IMG/VR virus record: IMGVR_UViG_3300021138_000181
Location: 1-23,121 of that record
Length of the DNA stretch: 23,121 nt
Reading direction: 5' to 3' (one strand)
From: a virus
Shown: positions 13,241-21,819 of the stretch, piece by piece
How the letters are laid out: each line of letters starts with the position of its first letter
How positions within the stretch are numbered: the first letter of the stretch is position 1
The notes under the pieces: generated by a model
What the model saw: only the letters and a program-made list of their open reading frames with translations
Databases searched by the model: none
What the model was told of the DNA's origin: nothing
Translations under genes and position numbers: made by a program

Positions 13241-14848
13241 TCACGATTTGTTCTCACCAGTAAGCATACGAAGTGCATTAGCGATGGCGTTGTTATTGTT
13301 AATCTTTCCACCATTGGCGGCGGCAGTGTAGCCCGGCGACATGTTCCAATTGATGTTATTGCCATAGGTGTAGTCTGTTGAGCCGAGGTTTTGATAACCA
13401 TAGTTTTGCGGCGTTACATATTGCGCAGCAGGATAAGCAGCCGACGGTACAGGAACATTGGGGTGTTTAGGCCCATAGCCAGTAGCCGCCGCGTTAACGC
13501 CCTGATTGCCGCCCAGATTGCCACGCTGTCCAAGGTCACTTGTCGGATCACGATATACCGTATTGCCAAGCTTACCGCTTAACAAATCCGATAGCGTATT
13601 CCCCGTAGGTACACCCGCAGTCAGCAAGCCAGCTTTATACGCAGCGTCATATTGCGCTTGCGACATGTTCTGCACGTCTTGCGTATTCAACGAAATGCCA
13701 TTGTCAATCTTTTCCTGCACCGCCTGTTGTTTTGCCAGACCTTCAGGCGAAGTATCTTTGAATATTGAGCCTAACGAATTTTGCGTGGAATCGGTCGATG
13801 TCGTTTGACCATTGCCAGTTAAACCGCCGAGGATCGCTCCCAATATAGTTTTTGGAGGTGTTTGTGTCGCAATAGGCTGATCAGGATTAACGGGCGGTAA
13901 TGGCACGTTATCTGGCGATTGAGCAACAGTGGAAGGCTGCGTAGCTACCGGAGTGGTCGCGACAGTCGCAGGTGCTGGAGTGTTCCAGTTTTGCTGATCA
14001 GGACGTGGGATAGGCGTTGGAATTGATACATCCCCACCCATAGGTGCTTGCACTGGGGGAGAGTAAGCAAGAGTGGTAGGGGCAAGGTTCTGACCTAAAA
14101 TACTCGCCAACGATTGATCTGCGGAAGAACCAGCAACCCCAGTGTTCGGCGTTCCACCTACCCGAATAGGATTGTTGGGTGTGCCATCCGAAATAGGAGA
14201 ATTAAACTCAGCTTGTTGCTGAGCTTGCATTTGATTAAGAGCTTCTTTTTGTATGGCCTGTGCAGCCGTATTATATCCTAATGGGTTATTAGTAACATCT
14301 CCAGCACCAGCAGCTTGTGCCAGCCGAGCAGAAAGCCCACTCCCTAATGGAGCAGAATCGCTTAACCCAGCCGCTATTCTAGGATTTACAAATGAATACG
14401 TTGAAAGGTCTGGGGATTGATTCGGCGTGCTTGTCTGCGAATTAAACACATCAGTTTTGCTTTGTTGAGCCAAAGCATTGAGTTGGTTCTGCATTGCGGC
14501 AGATGCATCGGCTACAGCAAAAAGTCCGCTGTTCCCGCCGACTAAATTCGTCGATGCGCCACCATAATTACCTGTATCTGGCGAGCCTTGCTGGCTATCC
14601 TGACGTGCGGCTTCATCCGAAGAACGCTGTTCGGATTGCGATACGCTATCAGCGCGAGGGTTATCGCCACCGCCATCACCTGTATCATCGAACTCTAGCA
14701 AGCCCGTATGTGGGTTAATCTTGCCAGAGCCACCACGCTTCTTCAGCATAGCAGCTTCACGAGGGTTAATATGAGCAAGGATCGTGTCATTACCACGGCC
14801 TAGTTCTTGCGCAAGGCGAAGTGCGTCTCTTGTGCTTTTAGGCAGCAT
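13241..14848 (-). CDS. Low-complexity virion protein (535 aa)
   Basis: A 535-residue Gln/Asn/Pro/Ala/Gly/Ser-rich protein. Residues 19-53 (GNDTILAHINPREAAMLKKR then GGSGKINPHTGLLEF) form a motif I recognise from many uncultured phage proteins, where it marks long portal-proximal proteins of unknown role. The remainder is low complexity with short helical parts (QAIQKEALNQMQAQQQAEF) and proline-rich linkers. The C-terminus NGGKINNNNAIANALRMLTG resembles the ends of the proteins before and after it. The start overlaps the 589-residue gene by 11 bases, with GAGG upstream. No enzyme motif is seen. A role as an internal or ejected virion protein is inferred from position and composition only. Confidence 0.7.
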   Translation of the reverse strand: MLPKSTRDALRLAQELGRGNDTILAHINPREAAMLKKRGGSGKINPHTGLLEFDDTGDGGGDNPRADSVSQSEQRSSDEAARQDSQQGSPDTGNYGGASTNLVGGNSGLFAVADASAAMQNQLNALAQQSKTDVFNSQTSTPNQSPDLSTYSFVNPRIAAGLSDSAPLGSGLSARLAQAAGAGDVTNNPLGYNTAAQAIQKEALNQMQAQQQAEFNSPISDGTPNNPIRVGGTPNTGVAGSSADQSLASILGQNLAPTTLAYSPPVQAPMGGDVSIPTPIPRPDQQNWNTPAPATVATTPVATQPSTVAQSPDNVPLPPVNPDQPIATQTPPKTILGAILGGLTGNGQTTSTDSTQNSLGSIFKDTSPEGLAKQQAVQEKIDNGISLNTQDVQNMSQAQYDAAYKAGLLTAGVPTGNTLSDLLSGKLGNTVYRDPTSDLGQRGNLGGNQGVNAAATGYGPKHPNVPVPSAAYPAAQYVTPQNYGYQNLGSTDYTYGNNINWNMSPGYTAAANGGKINNNNAIANALRMLTGENKS

Positions 14849-16607
14849 GGTGATCCTCGTGGTCTAAATGTTTGCGAATTAAATCCATAGCATGATCTTC
14901 AATAGCTCCACCTGTATTTTGTCGTTGTACAGGAGTAGGATTAAACATAATCGCCATCGGGTTAGCATGATCAGGATGCGCTACGCCAGAATACCCATAT
15001 TCTTTTGCTAGGCGCTCAACATCATTCATTATTTGTTCATGTGGCACAGAATTAGGATTAAAATTTGATAATGGTGATGAAACATTCGACATTTTAGCTA
15101 AACGATAAAGTTTTGCTGGGTCGGATGATGCATCATATAAATTTTCTCCTTGCGCACCATATCTTGATGCACCAAGGCCCGGCTCAGGAGTAATTGAGTT
15201 GGGTTCGCCTAAATAAAAATATGTCCTATCTTTAATACCCCCCGCCAAAACTCTATTTCTTTCATCTCCGCGTAACCCAGTCCCATATTTTGAAGGGTCA
15301 GTCATAGTAAGTGACGGATTAGAACTATAATGAGTTAATGAGGATGAAAGAGTTGTCCCCTGTTCAGGTGTAATTAAAGGTTGTAAATATTCTGGAATAC
15401 CTCCGTTATAAGAAGTGCTTAAATATTCAGGCGGCAATAACACTGCTTTGTTAGGGGCAAAATTAAATTGATTATAAGCATCTTTTTTCAAATCTTTTAA
15501 TTTTTCCATTTCACTAGGCGTGCCAAATCTTTTGACATCAGCCATTTGTTTTTCAATTTCATAAATTCTTTCTTTAATATCAACATTGGCAGGGGTATAA
15601 TTTACAAAACTATTTTGTCCTCTTGTTTCAGCGGTCATCGCTAATTGCGCCAAAGGAGAGTACATTTGAGAATGCACACTCCATGCGCGTTCTTCCCCTT
15701 CTGGTCCAAAAGTGTTCCCAAATATTCCATGCCCGAAAGCATCATGAACTGCTCTAAATTTTTCGTTCTCATTTAAGCCTGTTTCAGGATCAATATTATG
15801 TAAAAAATCGTGTTTGTCCCCACCTTGAAACACAAAAAGATGACCATTGTCATGCAAATCGTGCAACATATTAGGGCTATCTACATAGTTACCTTCACCA
15901 TTTTGATGATACGAATACCTTAAAGGCAATGCTTGGAATTGGTCAGAAGTTTCTTTTGCCATCTGTTGATAAGCAGATTGAAGCAATTCATCATAATTTG
16001 ATGCTCCAGATTGTTTAATTACTTCGGGCATGCTCCGAGCATACGCATTAAAAATAATGTTTTTATATTCTGGATTATCTTCCGCAGCTAAAGCATATGT
16101 GCGCCCAATCGCGCTTTGTTTTGACAAAGACGAGGATGGCATGTTTGGTTGAGATATTTGGGGCAACCCACGAGAACTAACATATGTTTGCGCAGACTGA
16201 AGAGGAATATTTTGTTCTTCAGATGGCATTACCTTATAGGGTTTGTACGTTGTCTTATCATATTGTGTATCTCCGTATCTAATCGGTCCTGACCCGTTTG
16301 CGTCAGCGGGAGAGGCTGGCCATATTTGCTCTTCATTTGTTGAAGAAAACTGTCTATTTCCGCCAGAACTTTTTGGCGAGACTCGGTAGAACGGTCCATT
16401 TTGAGACGTTGCATAATTGGATTCCTTATTAATTGAAGGTGTTATTTCTGGTGTAGGCTGTTGTAACGTTTGTGTCGCAAGACGCAAAGCATTAGTTTCA
16501 TCGTCTGTAACAGAATGACCCGTGCTGCCACGCTGCTTAATAAACTCTGTACCAAGAGAATAAAGCGGAGACAACTCCCCCAATGGTTGGGTCAATTCAT
16601 TATCCAT
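14838..16607 (-). CDS. Two-domain candidate virion enzyme (HDxxGH domain + ART-like end)
   Basis: A 589-residue protein after the portal. Residues about 160-400 hold LHDLHDNGHLFVFQGG, KFRAVHDAFGHGIFGNTFGP (H288-x4-H293), HSQMYSPLAQLAMTAETRGQ (E327) and PNKAVLLPPEYL. I recall this block in other uncultured phage proteins without a known function. The H-x4-H...E order is like the iron site of aromatic amino-acid hydroxylases, suggesting a metal site; this is inference. Residues 424-563 (LTHYSSNPSLTMTDP, TYFYLGEP, LYDASSDPAKLY, ERLAKEYGYSGVAHPD, AIMFNP) recall ADP-ribosyltransferase-like domains of phage polyvalent proteins. The tail NTGGAIEDHAMDLIRKHLDH is shared in type with the next two proteins. 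The gene is visibly more A+T-rich than its neighbours, a sign of separate origin. Confidence 0.75.
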   Translation of the reverse strand: MDNELTQPLGELSPLYSLGTEFIKQRGSTGHSVTDDETNALRLATQTLQQPTPEITPSINKESNYATSQNGPFYRVSPKSSGGNRQFSSTNEEQIWPASPADANGSGPIRYGDTQYDKTTYKPYKVMPSEEQNIPLQSAQTYVSSRGLPQISQPNMPSSSLSKQSAIGRTYALAAEDNPEYKNIIFNAYARSMPEVIKQSGASNYDELLQSAYQQMAKETSDQFQALPLRYSYHQNGEGNYVDSPNMLHDLHDNGHLFVFQGGDKHDFLHNIDPETGLNENEKFRAVHDAFGHGIFGNTFGPEGEERAWSVHSQMYSPLAQLAMTAETRGQNSFVNYTPANVDIKERIYEIEKQMADVKRFGTPSEMEKLKDLKKDAYNQFNFAPNKAVLLPPEYLSTSYNGGIPEYLQPLITPEQGTTLSSSLTHYSSNPSLTMTDPSKYGTGLRGDERNRVLAGGIKDRTYFYLGEPNSITPEPGLGASRYGAQGENLYDASSDPAKLYRLAKMSNVSSPLSNFNPNSVPHEQIMNDVERLAKEYGYSGVAHPDHANPMAIMFNPTPVQRQNTGGAIEDHAMDLIRKHLDHEDHHAA

Positions 16608-16614
16608 AATTCAC

Positions 16615-18912
16615 CTACTTAATTGTGCCGTCAGGGCTAGTTTCCATCTCTGGCTCGTCGCCCTCTAGCCGCTGAAGCATGCTAGGGTCAATCAATTGCC
16701 GCGCAACGCCAAGCCCTTGTGGGTTAGCAGCCATCTCTTCAGCAAACTTGATTGCAGCCAAACGCTCACGGCTTTCGCGATCACGTTTGCGATTCGTGGC
16801 ATCAAGCTGAGCATCAATGTTTTTCTGCTGGATTTCGGCCATTTTGACCTGATCCTGTGGCGTGAGACTTTGAGTGCCGCCCGTCTTGCTCTGCATTTCC
16901 TGCACCTTGACCTGCGCTTCAGTCATTTTCGACTGAGCCGTGATCATAGCGGCCTGTGCGGCGGTCTGTGCGGCCATAGCCTGTGGGTCAGGCGGAGTGG
17001 GTTGGTTAACCGTGTCACGCAGCAACGAGGCAGGGTTAGCCCAGCCAAGGGTCAACAATGCCTCACGATTCACCGCGTCAAGATTGTACAAGTCAGGTGC
17101 TTGCTGAGCCAATTGGATCAGTGCCGTGACTTTCATGACGCGCTGGATGTGGCTTGCCGTGTTAGGATCGGCCTGTGGGACAAGTTCATAATTGCTGAGC
17201 GCCGAAATGAACGTCTGTTCATCCCATTTAGTCGCCGGACGCTTGTTGCGCTGCCAGAATGATTTTGGATGCTCACGGAAACACTCCGCAAGAAGCTGGA
17301 ACTCGTCAGCCTGAGCCGAATGAAGCCGCTTGTGAACGCTGTTAAGCACTTTCTGCGCTTGTTCAATGATTGCAAGCGTCGTCCCGACCGGAGCGTCCTG
17401 CTTACCCTCGCCAACTTGCAATTCGGATGTGCCGCCAACGCGCTGACCGTATTGACTAATACTTTCGGCTAATGCCTGAAGCGCACCTGACGGTTCTTTG
17501 TATGGCAATGGCATAACTGACTGCTGAATCGACATACCAGCCGTGTCAATCTGTGCGCCGCCGCCCGGAGGAACGCGGAAAATGTTACTATTCTGACGTC
17601 CGCTGGTTTTTGCGTACAAGAAGCCGGGGAAATTGGCATACATACCCGCATCAAGAAGCTCGCGCCACACTGCGGTCAATGCATTGGTCGTATTGCCAAG
17701 AATATGCAGCAATCCCATGCCGTAGAACTTCAAACCCGGCACAAAATCAAACTTTACAAAGTGAACGAGGGCTTCAGGCAAGTCCTGATCTTCTTCCTTG
17801 TAATTCCGAACGATATTGAGAACTTTTTTGGACGATACGTCGATGGTTACGCGGTATGGGACTTCAAGACCCGTTTCCTCGCCATCAATCTTATGCTCAA
17901 AACCGGGGATATCCAGTTCACAATAGCACTCATAAATCTCGCGATCACGATCTTCGACGTCTTTCACGTCACCTTCGACGCCACCAATCGCATTTTTTTC
18001 AAGTTGAACGGCATTAAGCTCTTTTTCTTTGGCTTGCCCCAGATCAACATCGCGATATGCGCCAATAATCTGCATCCGTTTGACCACAGATGGCCGCATG
18101 GAAATCTTATGCGTGATGCGACGCGCATTTGATAGGTCTGTAGCTTCATTGTTGACGATCAGATCGTCTGCATCGACCGTTTCCGACACTGGGCGGTTAC
18201 GAAGTGGGCAAAAATAAACCTTTTTGAACGATGACCCACCAAAGCCAAGCATAAACAGCATCTTATCCGTGTCAGGATAGTACTCTTTGGCTACTGCGGT
18301 CAGATAATGGTTAAAATCGCGCTCCAAATACTCTGCCATTTGATCGACATCAGGCGAATCCTGATTGCCATCAACGCGAACCTTTACAGGTCCATCCGTG
18401 GGCAGTAGTTCTGACCGCGCGTTTGCTTGAAATCGTAGCACAGCTTCGAGCAAGAGCGGATGCCGAATGCGTGACATACCCTCAACGGGTGCGCCGTCTG
18501 CCGTTCCTTGCTGGCCGGGGATTTCAATTTTGAGGCCAAGTAGGCGTAAACCTTGCGCACGATCTTCAATCCACTCTTTTCGGCTTTCAATATCTTCTTC
18601 AATGCCCTTGATTAGCTTTTCAGCAATCGTTGACAGTTCACTCTCGCCAATATCGTCAGCCAGATTCTCATACCAGCCTCCGTTTTTGCTCTTTTTAGCC
18701 GATTGAATAGGCCGACCGTCAAGCGAAACGCTTATAGAGCCGTCACCGTGGTCAATACGGAGTACATTACCGCTGGCGTCGAGTTCGGGAAGATCGGCAT
18801 CCTCGTCAGCATCCATGACGACAACAGTATCCTGCCCTTCGTCAAGGTTATCATTTGGTTGATTTTGATCCAGACGAAGATTGGCTGGAACGAGACCGGG
18901 CGTCAGTGCCAT
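16615..18912 (-). CDS. Portal protein
   Basis: A 765-residue portal of the podovirus type, forming the dodecameric ring at one capsid vertex through which DNA enters and leaves. Signature parts are a helical start (IEEDIESRKEWIEDRAQGLR), RHPLLLEAVLRFQANARSEL, LPTDGPVKVRV, DTDKMLFMLGFGGSSFKKVY, a wing region with RITHKISMRPSVVKRMQII, FVPGLKFYGMGLLHILGNTT with ALTAVWRELLDAGMYANFPG, and VGEGKQDAPVGTTLAIIEQA. The C-terminal Gln/Ala/Lys-rich helical barrel (AAQTAAQAAMITAQSKMTEA) is long. ATG 18912 is preferred over the TTG at 18951 because AGGA lies eight bases upstream of it. It follows the terminase and small genes, the usual order. Confidence 0.9.
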   Translation of the reverse strand: MALTPGLVPANLRLDQNQPNDNLDEGQDTVVVMDADEDADLPELDASGNVLRIDHGDGSISVSLDGRPIQSAKKSKNGGWYENLADDIGESELSTIAEKLIKGIEEDIESRKEWIEDRAQGLRLLGLKIEIPGQQGTADGAPVEGMSRIRHPLLLEAVLRFQANARSELLPTDGPVKVRVDGNQDSPDVDQMAEYLERDFNHYLTAVAKEYYPDTDKMLFMLGFGGSSFKKVYFCPLRNRPVSETVDADDLIVNNEATDLSNARRITHKISMRPSVVKRMQIIGAYRDVDLGQAKEKELNAVQLEKNAIGGVEGDVKDVEDRDREIYECYCELDIPGFEHKIDGEETGLEVPYRVTIDVSSKKVLNIVRNYKEEDQDLPEALVHFVKFDFVPGLKFYGMGLLHILGNTTNALTAVWRELLDAGMYANFPGFLYAKTSGRQNSNIFRVPPGGGAQIDTAGMSIQQSVMPLPYKEPSGALQALAESISQYGQRVGGTSELQVGEGKQDAPVGTTLAIIEQAQKVLNSVHKRLHSAQADEFQLLAECFREHPKSFWQRNKRPATKWDEQTFISALSNYELVPQADPNTASHIQRVMKVTALIQLAQQAPDLYNLDAVNREALLTLGWANPASLLRDTVNQPTPPDPQAMAAQTAAQAAMITAQSKMTEAQVKVQEMQSKTGGTQSLTPQDQVKMAEIQQKNIDAQLDATNRKRDRESRERLAAIKFAEEMAANPQGLGVARQLIDPSMLQRLEGDEPEMETSPDGTIK

Positions 18913-18974
18913 TTGCGGTATCCTATTGGAGTTCCGCGCATTATATGGCAATTACGTTTAATTCGCAAACGCGA

Positions 18975-19208
18975 TTAATCGTCTTGTTCAGTTAAATCAA
19001 GGTCTGGCTTGTTTAATGCTTCAAGCATACGAAGCAAATCATGCCTCAATTCATCCTTTGTATCACCCCACGGGGCTACAGCATTGGATGTCATGCCATT
19101 AACATTACCATCTTGATCATAAAAAACCTCGTGAATGGCATACCCAACATCGGGATCGCCAAACAAATTGCGGGTTTCATACTTTACGACACGGTGATTC
19201 CACATCAT
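18975..19208 (-). CDS. Conserved small phage protein (77 aa)
   Basis: A 77-residue acidic protein (WNHRVVKYETRNLFG, VGYAIHEVFYDQDGNVNGMT, SNAVAPWGDTKDELRHDLLR, MLEALNKPDLDL). I recognise the WN-x-RVVK ... IHEV-(F/Y)-YD-x-DG ... GD-x-x-x-EL-R pattern as a frequent phage and bacterial hypothetical protein with no known activity. AAGGAG lies six bases before ATG 19208, or nine before the second ATG at 19205, so either may be used. The Shine-Dalgarno overlaps the stop of the 50-residue gene upstream. It belongs to the small-gene cluster between terminase and portal. Confidence 0.7.
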   Translation of the reverse strand: MMWNHRVVKYETRNLFGDPDVGYAIHEVFYDQDGNVNGMTSNAVAPWGDTKDELRHDLLRMLEALNKPDLDLTEQDD

Positions 19209-19211
19209 GGC

Positions 19212-19364
19212 CTACTCCTTGCAATCGCATCGCCACATAAGAACAGAATATTCCCCATGAGTTGCGCCAAGATGTGCCACGATCATCCACCCCATTTGGT
19301 GGTAATCATCTACTAGGTGATACGCAACGTATCGGAAGTTCCCAGTCCTAATACGCTTAAGCAT
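19212..19364 (-). CDS. Conserved small phage protein (50 aa)
   Basis: A 50-residue protein: MLKRIRTGNFRYVAYHLVDD, then YHQMGWMIVAHLGATHGEYS, then VLMWRCDCKE. The FRYVAYHLV-x-DY-x-x-x-GWM-x-VA-x-LG-x-THG-x-(Y/W)-S-(V/I)-LMWRC-x-C pattern is one I recall from many phage small proteins, and the paired cysteines could bind metal. The ATG directly follows the TAA of the upstream gene (TAAATG), and its TAG lies within the Shine-Dalgarno region of the next gene, fitting the operon without a gap. Function unknown. Confidence 0.7.
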   Translation of the reverse strand: MLKRIRTGNFRYVAYHLVDDYHQMGWMIVAHLGATHGEYSVLMWRCDCKE

Positions 19365-19550
19365 TTACATAGTATGCAAGTTGCCGTCAAGTGCTTGTGC
19401 TAACTGGCCGATTATACCCACAGCAACTGATCTTTTTACGCGCAATTCATGCAGCTTTGTTCCGACAACTGCGGTTATCTTTATGTAGCCGCCGCCTAAA
19501 TCCTTGGCGACGACCGTATCAATAGTTTTCAATTCTTTTGGTTTTGTCAC
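19365..19550 (-). CDS. Small hypothetical protein (about 61 aa)
   Basis: A 61-residue protein with a basic start (TKPKELKTIDTVVAKDLGGG) and a likely small beta-barrel-type core (YIKITAVVGTKLHELRVKRS), then VAVGIIGQLAQALDGN. Not recognised. Start choice: GTG 19550 overlaps the upstream TGA (GTGA), a common coupling. A longer frame begins at TTG 19568 but lacks a good Shine-Dalgarno. The gene sits in the uninterrupted series of small genes between terminase and portal. Confidence 0.55.
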   Translation of the reverse strand: MTKPKELKTIDTVVAKDLGGGYIKITAVVGTKLHELRVKRSVAVGIIGQLAQALDGNLHTM

Positions 19551-19795
19551 GCGCCAATCATTCCGCAATATCCACGCGTTTCACTGTAGCCGACCGCTGG
19601 CAATTCTTCAGATTCAGTGGTTTCTTCCCATTGGCGATTCCAACGCCACGCAGCGCACTTGTCTGCAATGCAGGGACGCCCTACTTCTACGTTGCCAACG
19701 CGGACAAAGCGGCCCGGCGTACCCTGCCCGACACCCATTGGGCATACGATTTGAGCCATTTGCTCCGGTGTTTTTAAGTGCGGGTTATCAATCAT
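19547..19795 (-). CDS. Small cysteine-containing phage protein (82 aa)
   Basis: An 82-residue protein from ATG 19795. Four cysteines (VCPMG, PCIADKCAAWRW, GYCGMIG) give a C ... C-x4-C-x-x-W ... C layout seen in short phage proteins that probably bind zinc. The order of Cys-Pro, a CI-x-x-x-CA-x-W block and a final CG-x-IG-A is familiar to me from phage small proteins without known function. The start overlaps the upstream stop by eight bases. A longer in-frame ATG at 19828 lies within the upstream gene and lacks a supporting ribosome site. Confidence 0.65.
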   Translation of the reverse strand: MIDNPHLKTPEQMAQIVCPMGVGQGTPGRFVRVGNVEVGRPCIADKCAAWRWNRQWEETTESEELPAVGYSETRGYCGMIGA

Positions 19796-20039
19796 TCGGG
19801 ATAAACCCAATAGGCTCGCCAGTCTCATTGTCTAACAATTCAACGGACATGACACGATCTGACGGGAGCATCGCCACCATATAGTTGTTATCCCATATGC
19901 TATCTTCTTGATTTTTCTCATTGCGGAAAAAAGAAACCATGCCGTCAACAGCGACACAACTGTCTGCCTTGATGACCAGATGATCAATTCCAATAGGGTC
20001 ATATTTATTTAACTCAATCATCCATGTGTATTTTGACAT
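19788..20039 (-). CDS. Small hypothetical protein (83 aa)
   Basis: An 83-residue acidic, beta-rich protein (SKYTWMIELNKYDPIGIDHL, VIKADSCVAVDGMVSFFRNE, AMLPSDRVMSVELLDNETGE). Not recognised as a named family; the shape (short strands, an exposed VAVDGMVSFF hairpin, a C-terminal VMSVELLD strand) suggests a small beta domain. ATG 20039 is preferred over ATG 20051 because GGAGG falls a few bases before it. It is the first small gene after the terminase large subunit. Confidence 0.6.
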   Translation of the reverse strand: MSKYTWMIELNKYDPIGIDHLVIKADSCVAVDGMVSFFRNEKNQEDSIWDNNYMVAMLPSDRVMSVELLDNETGEPIGFIPND

Positions 20040-20079
20040 CAATTCCTCCATTGCTGCTGATGGTTTACATACAGTGTAA

Positions 20080-21774
20080 TCAGACTGGGTACAAGGGCAT
20101 GCTATCCTTGTTCCCCACCCATTGATTCATGCTGGCAAGCTCTGCCGTGCGTTCTGCGCCGCGTTGTAGCATTCCGGTCGAACGTAGCCAATTCAATGCT
20201 TGCGTTACCGTGTCGTGCAAATCGTCATGTTTGCCTTTTGGGAACGTTGCGCATTGAGCCACTACCATTTCAGCCCAAACGCGGAAAACGTCGCCAGCGG
20301 GGTCTGTAGGGGCTACAATCATGCCTTCAGAGAACAGATGCTGAATTGAATAGGTACGTGCGACTTTATCTAAACCTTTGGGGTCGATAAGCCGAACGCC
20401 ATAGCTCTCCGCGCCAAATAGACGCCGTAGCTCTTGGCTGACGGATATACCCGATGCTTTGTTTTCAATCAGGAGCATATCAATCTTCCACTCCTTCGCA
20501 GATGCAGCAATCTTCTGCACAAGCTCGTGAAGTTCCATTCTGCCTTGCCAAGCATGCATCAAAATGGCCTTTGGAACGTCGGCTTCGCGATCTTCGGCGG
20601 AAATACGCTGCCAGCTACCGCCCATATCGCCACCCACGATGCCCGTTGTCGGGCCAGAATCGCGATAAACGCCCCAAATCGTGCAAGCCGAAAAATCGCC
20701 TTCAAATTCTTTTGCGCCAAATGCCGTATCAACCGACGCAATAACGATCTCAAGGTTGTGCGGGTACTTTTCTTTCGTCCACTCACCCCACCATTCACGC
20801 TTCAAAATACCACCACCCGCAGGTTCTGGTCGCTGTTGAAGCTGTCCGGCAGTCGCATATGGCCCTAATGTCTTTTCAAGCAAGGTAACTTCTTGCTCGC
20901 CAAAACGTTCCGGCCACAAAAGTTGATTCTCTGATTCGCGCGGATCAGTCCAGATAACCGCCTCGCCATCGTTAAACTCCGCCGGAACGAGAACATTGTA
21001 AGTGCGACGCGCTGGTTCAAAACGCATTGGCAAGCACAAATGCGTCCACTCGCCTACGTCCTTCGACAGAATATGACCTGTAATATCCTGCTCCGATAGA
21101 CGCTGCTGAATGACGATTTTTACGCCCTTCTTCGGATCGTTCAAACGGGTTGACCATGCCATGTCCCACCATTCGATGGTTGAGGCAATGATCGCTTCCG
21201 AATTGGCTTCCTGAGCATTGTTCGGATCGTCGGCCATGAGGTAGTTGCCGCCCAAACCAGTCGTTGCCGATCCCACCGACACTGTATTTCGAATGCCATT
21301 CTGGTCGTTTTGAAAACGCGTTTTTGTATTTTGATCGCCTACAAGCTTAAATCTTTCGCCCCACAACGTTTGATACCACTTGCTTTCGATCAGGCGGCGG
21401 CATTTAACCGAATCCTGAATAGACAAGTTCATGGCGTATGAAGAGTGAAGGAATTGCATGCCCGGCCCGGATGTCGGGCTTTTTAATTCTTGCGCCCACA
21501 CCCAAGCTGGGAACATAGTCCCAGTAATGGTTGATTTTGAAAATCGTGGCGGAACATTTATGATTAAATTCCTAATATAACCATCGCAACAAGCTTGTAG
21601 ATGCTCGCAAATAGCTTGCAAAGCAAAACCACCATGAGCAAACGGCGCAGAATCAACCTCACGCCAAGCCCTGACAGTAAAGTCATAAAGGCTTTCCTCG
21701 TAATTTTTAGCCTTTAACTGGCGAACGAGTTCGCGCCGCTGGCCTTCTGTCAGGTTTTGGATATCTAATGCCAT
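20080..21774 (-). CDS. Terminase large subunit
   Basis: A 564-residue DNA-packaging motor with an N-terminal ATPase and a C-terminal RNase H-like nuclease. Visible motifs: Walker A at 73-82 (NVPPRFSKST, with Ser where Gly usually precedes the Lys), Walker B NYLMADDP at 177-184, coupling motif VIQQRLSEQDITGHIL at 221-236, and nuclease acidic residues D349 (ASVDTAFGA), E437 (LLIENKASGIS) and D517/D518/D521 (KHDDLHDTV). It packages DNA through the portal and cuts it. ATG 21774 is chosen over a TTG at 21783; neither has a clear Shine-Dalgarno. Both catalytic halves look complete. No convincing small subunit lies next to it. Confidence 0.95.
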   Translation of the reverse strand: MALDIQNLTEGQRRELVRQLKAKNYEESLYDFTVRAWREVDSAPFAHGGFALQAICEHLQACCDGYIRNLIINVPPRFSKSTITGTMFPAWVWAQELKSPTSGPGMQFLHSSYAMNLSIQDSVKCRRLIESKWYQTLWGERFKLVGDQNTKTRFQNDQNGIRNTVSVGSATTGLGGNYLMADDPNNAQEANSEAIIASTIEWWDMAWSTRLNDPKKGVKIVIQQRLSEQDITGHILSKDVGEWTHLCLPMRFEPARRTYNVLVPAEFNDGEAVIWTDPRESENQLLWPERFGEQEVTLLEKTLGPYATAGQLQQRPEPAGGGILKREWWGEWTKEKYPHNLEIVIASVDTAFGAKEFEGDFSACTIWGVYRDSGPTTGIVGGDMGGSWQRISAEDREADVPKAILMHAWQGRMELHELVQKIAASAKEWKIDMLLIENKASGISVSQELRRLFGAESYGVRLIDPKGLDKVARTYSIQHLFSEGMIVAPTDPAGDVFRVWAEMVVAQCATFPKGKHDDLHDTVTQALNWLRSTGMLQRGAERTAELASMNQWVGNKDSMPLYPV

Positions 21775-21819
21775 GTCTAGCAATTAACACGCCAACAAAT
21801 GAATCACAAATGCGGGTGT

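Noticed and set aside
21702-21774. Possible inactive terminase because Walker A lacks the usual Gly before Lys
   Set aside because: Other ATPase and nuclease motifs are intact, and large terminases tolerate variation at this position.
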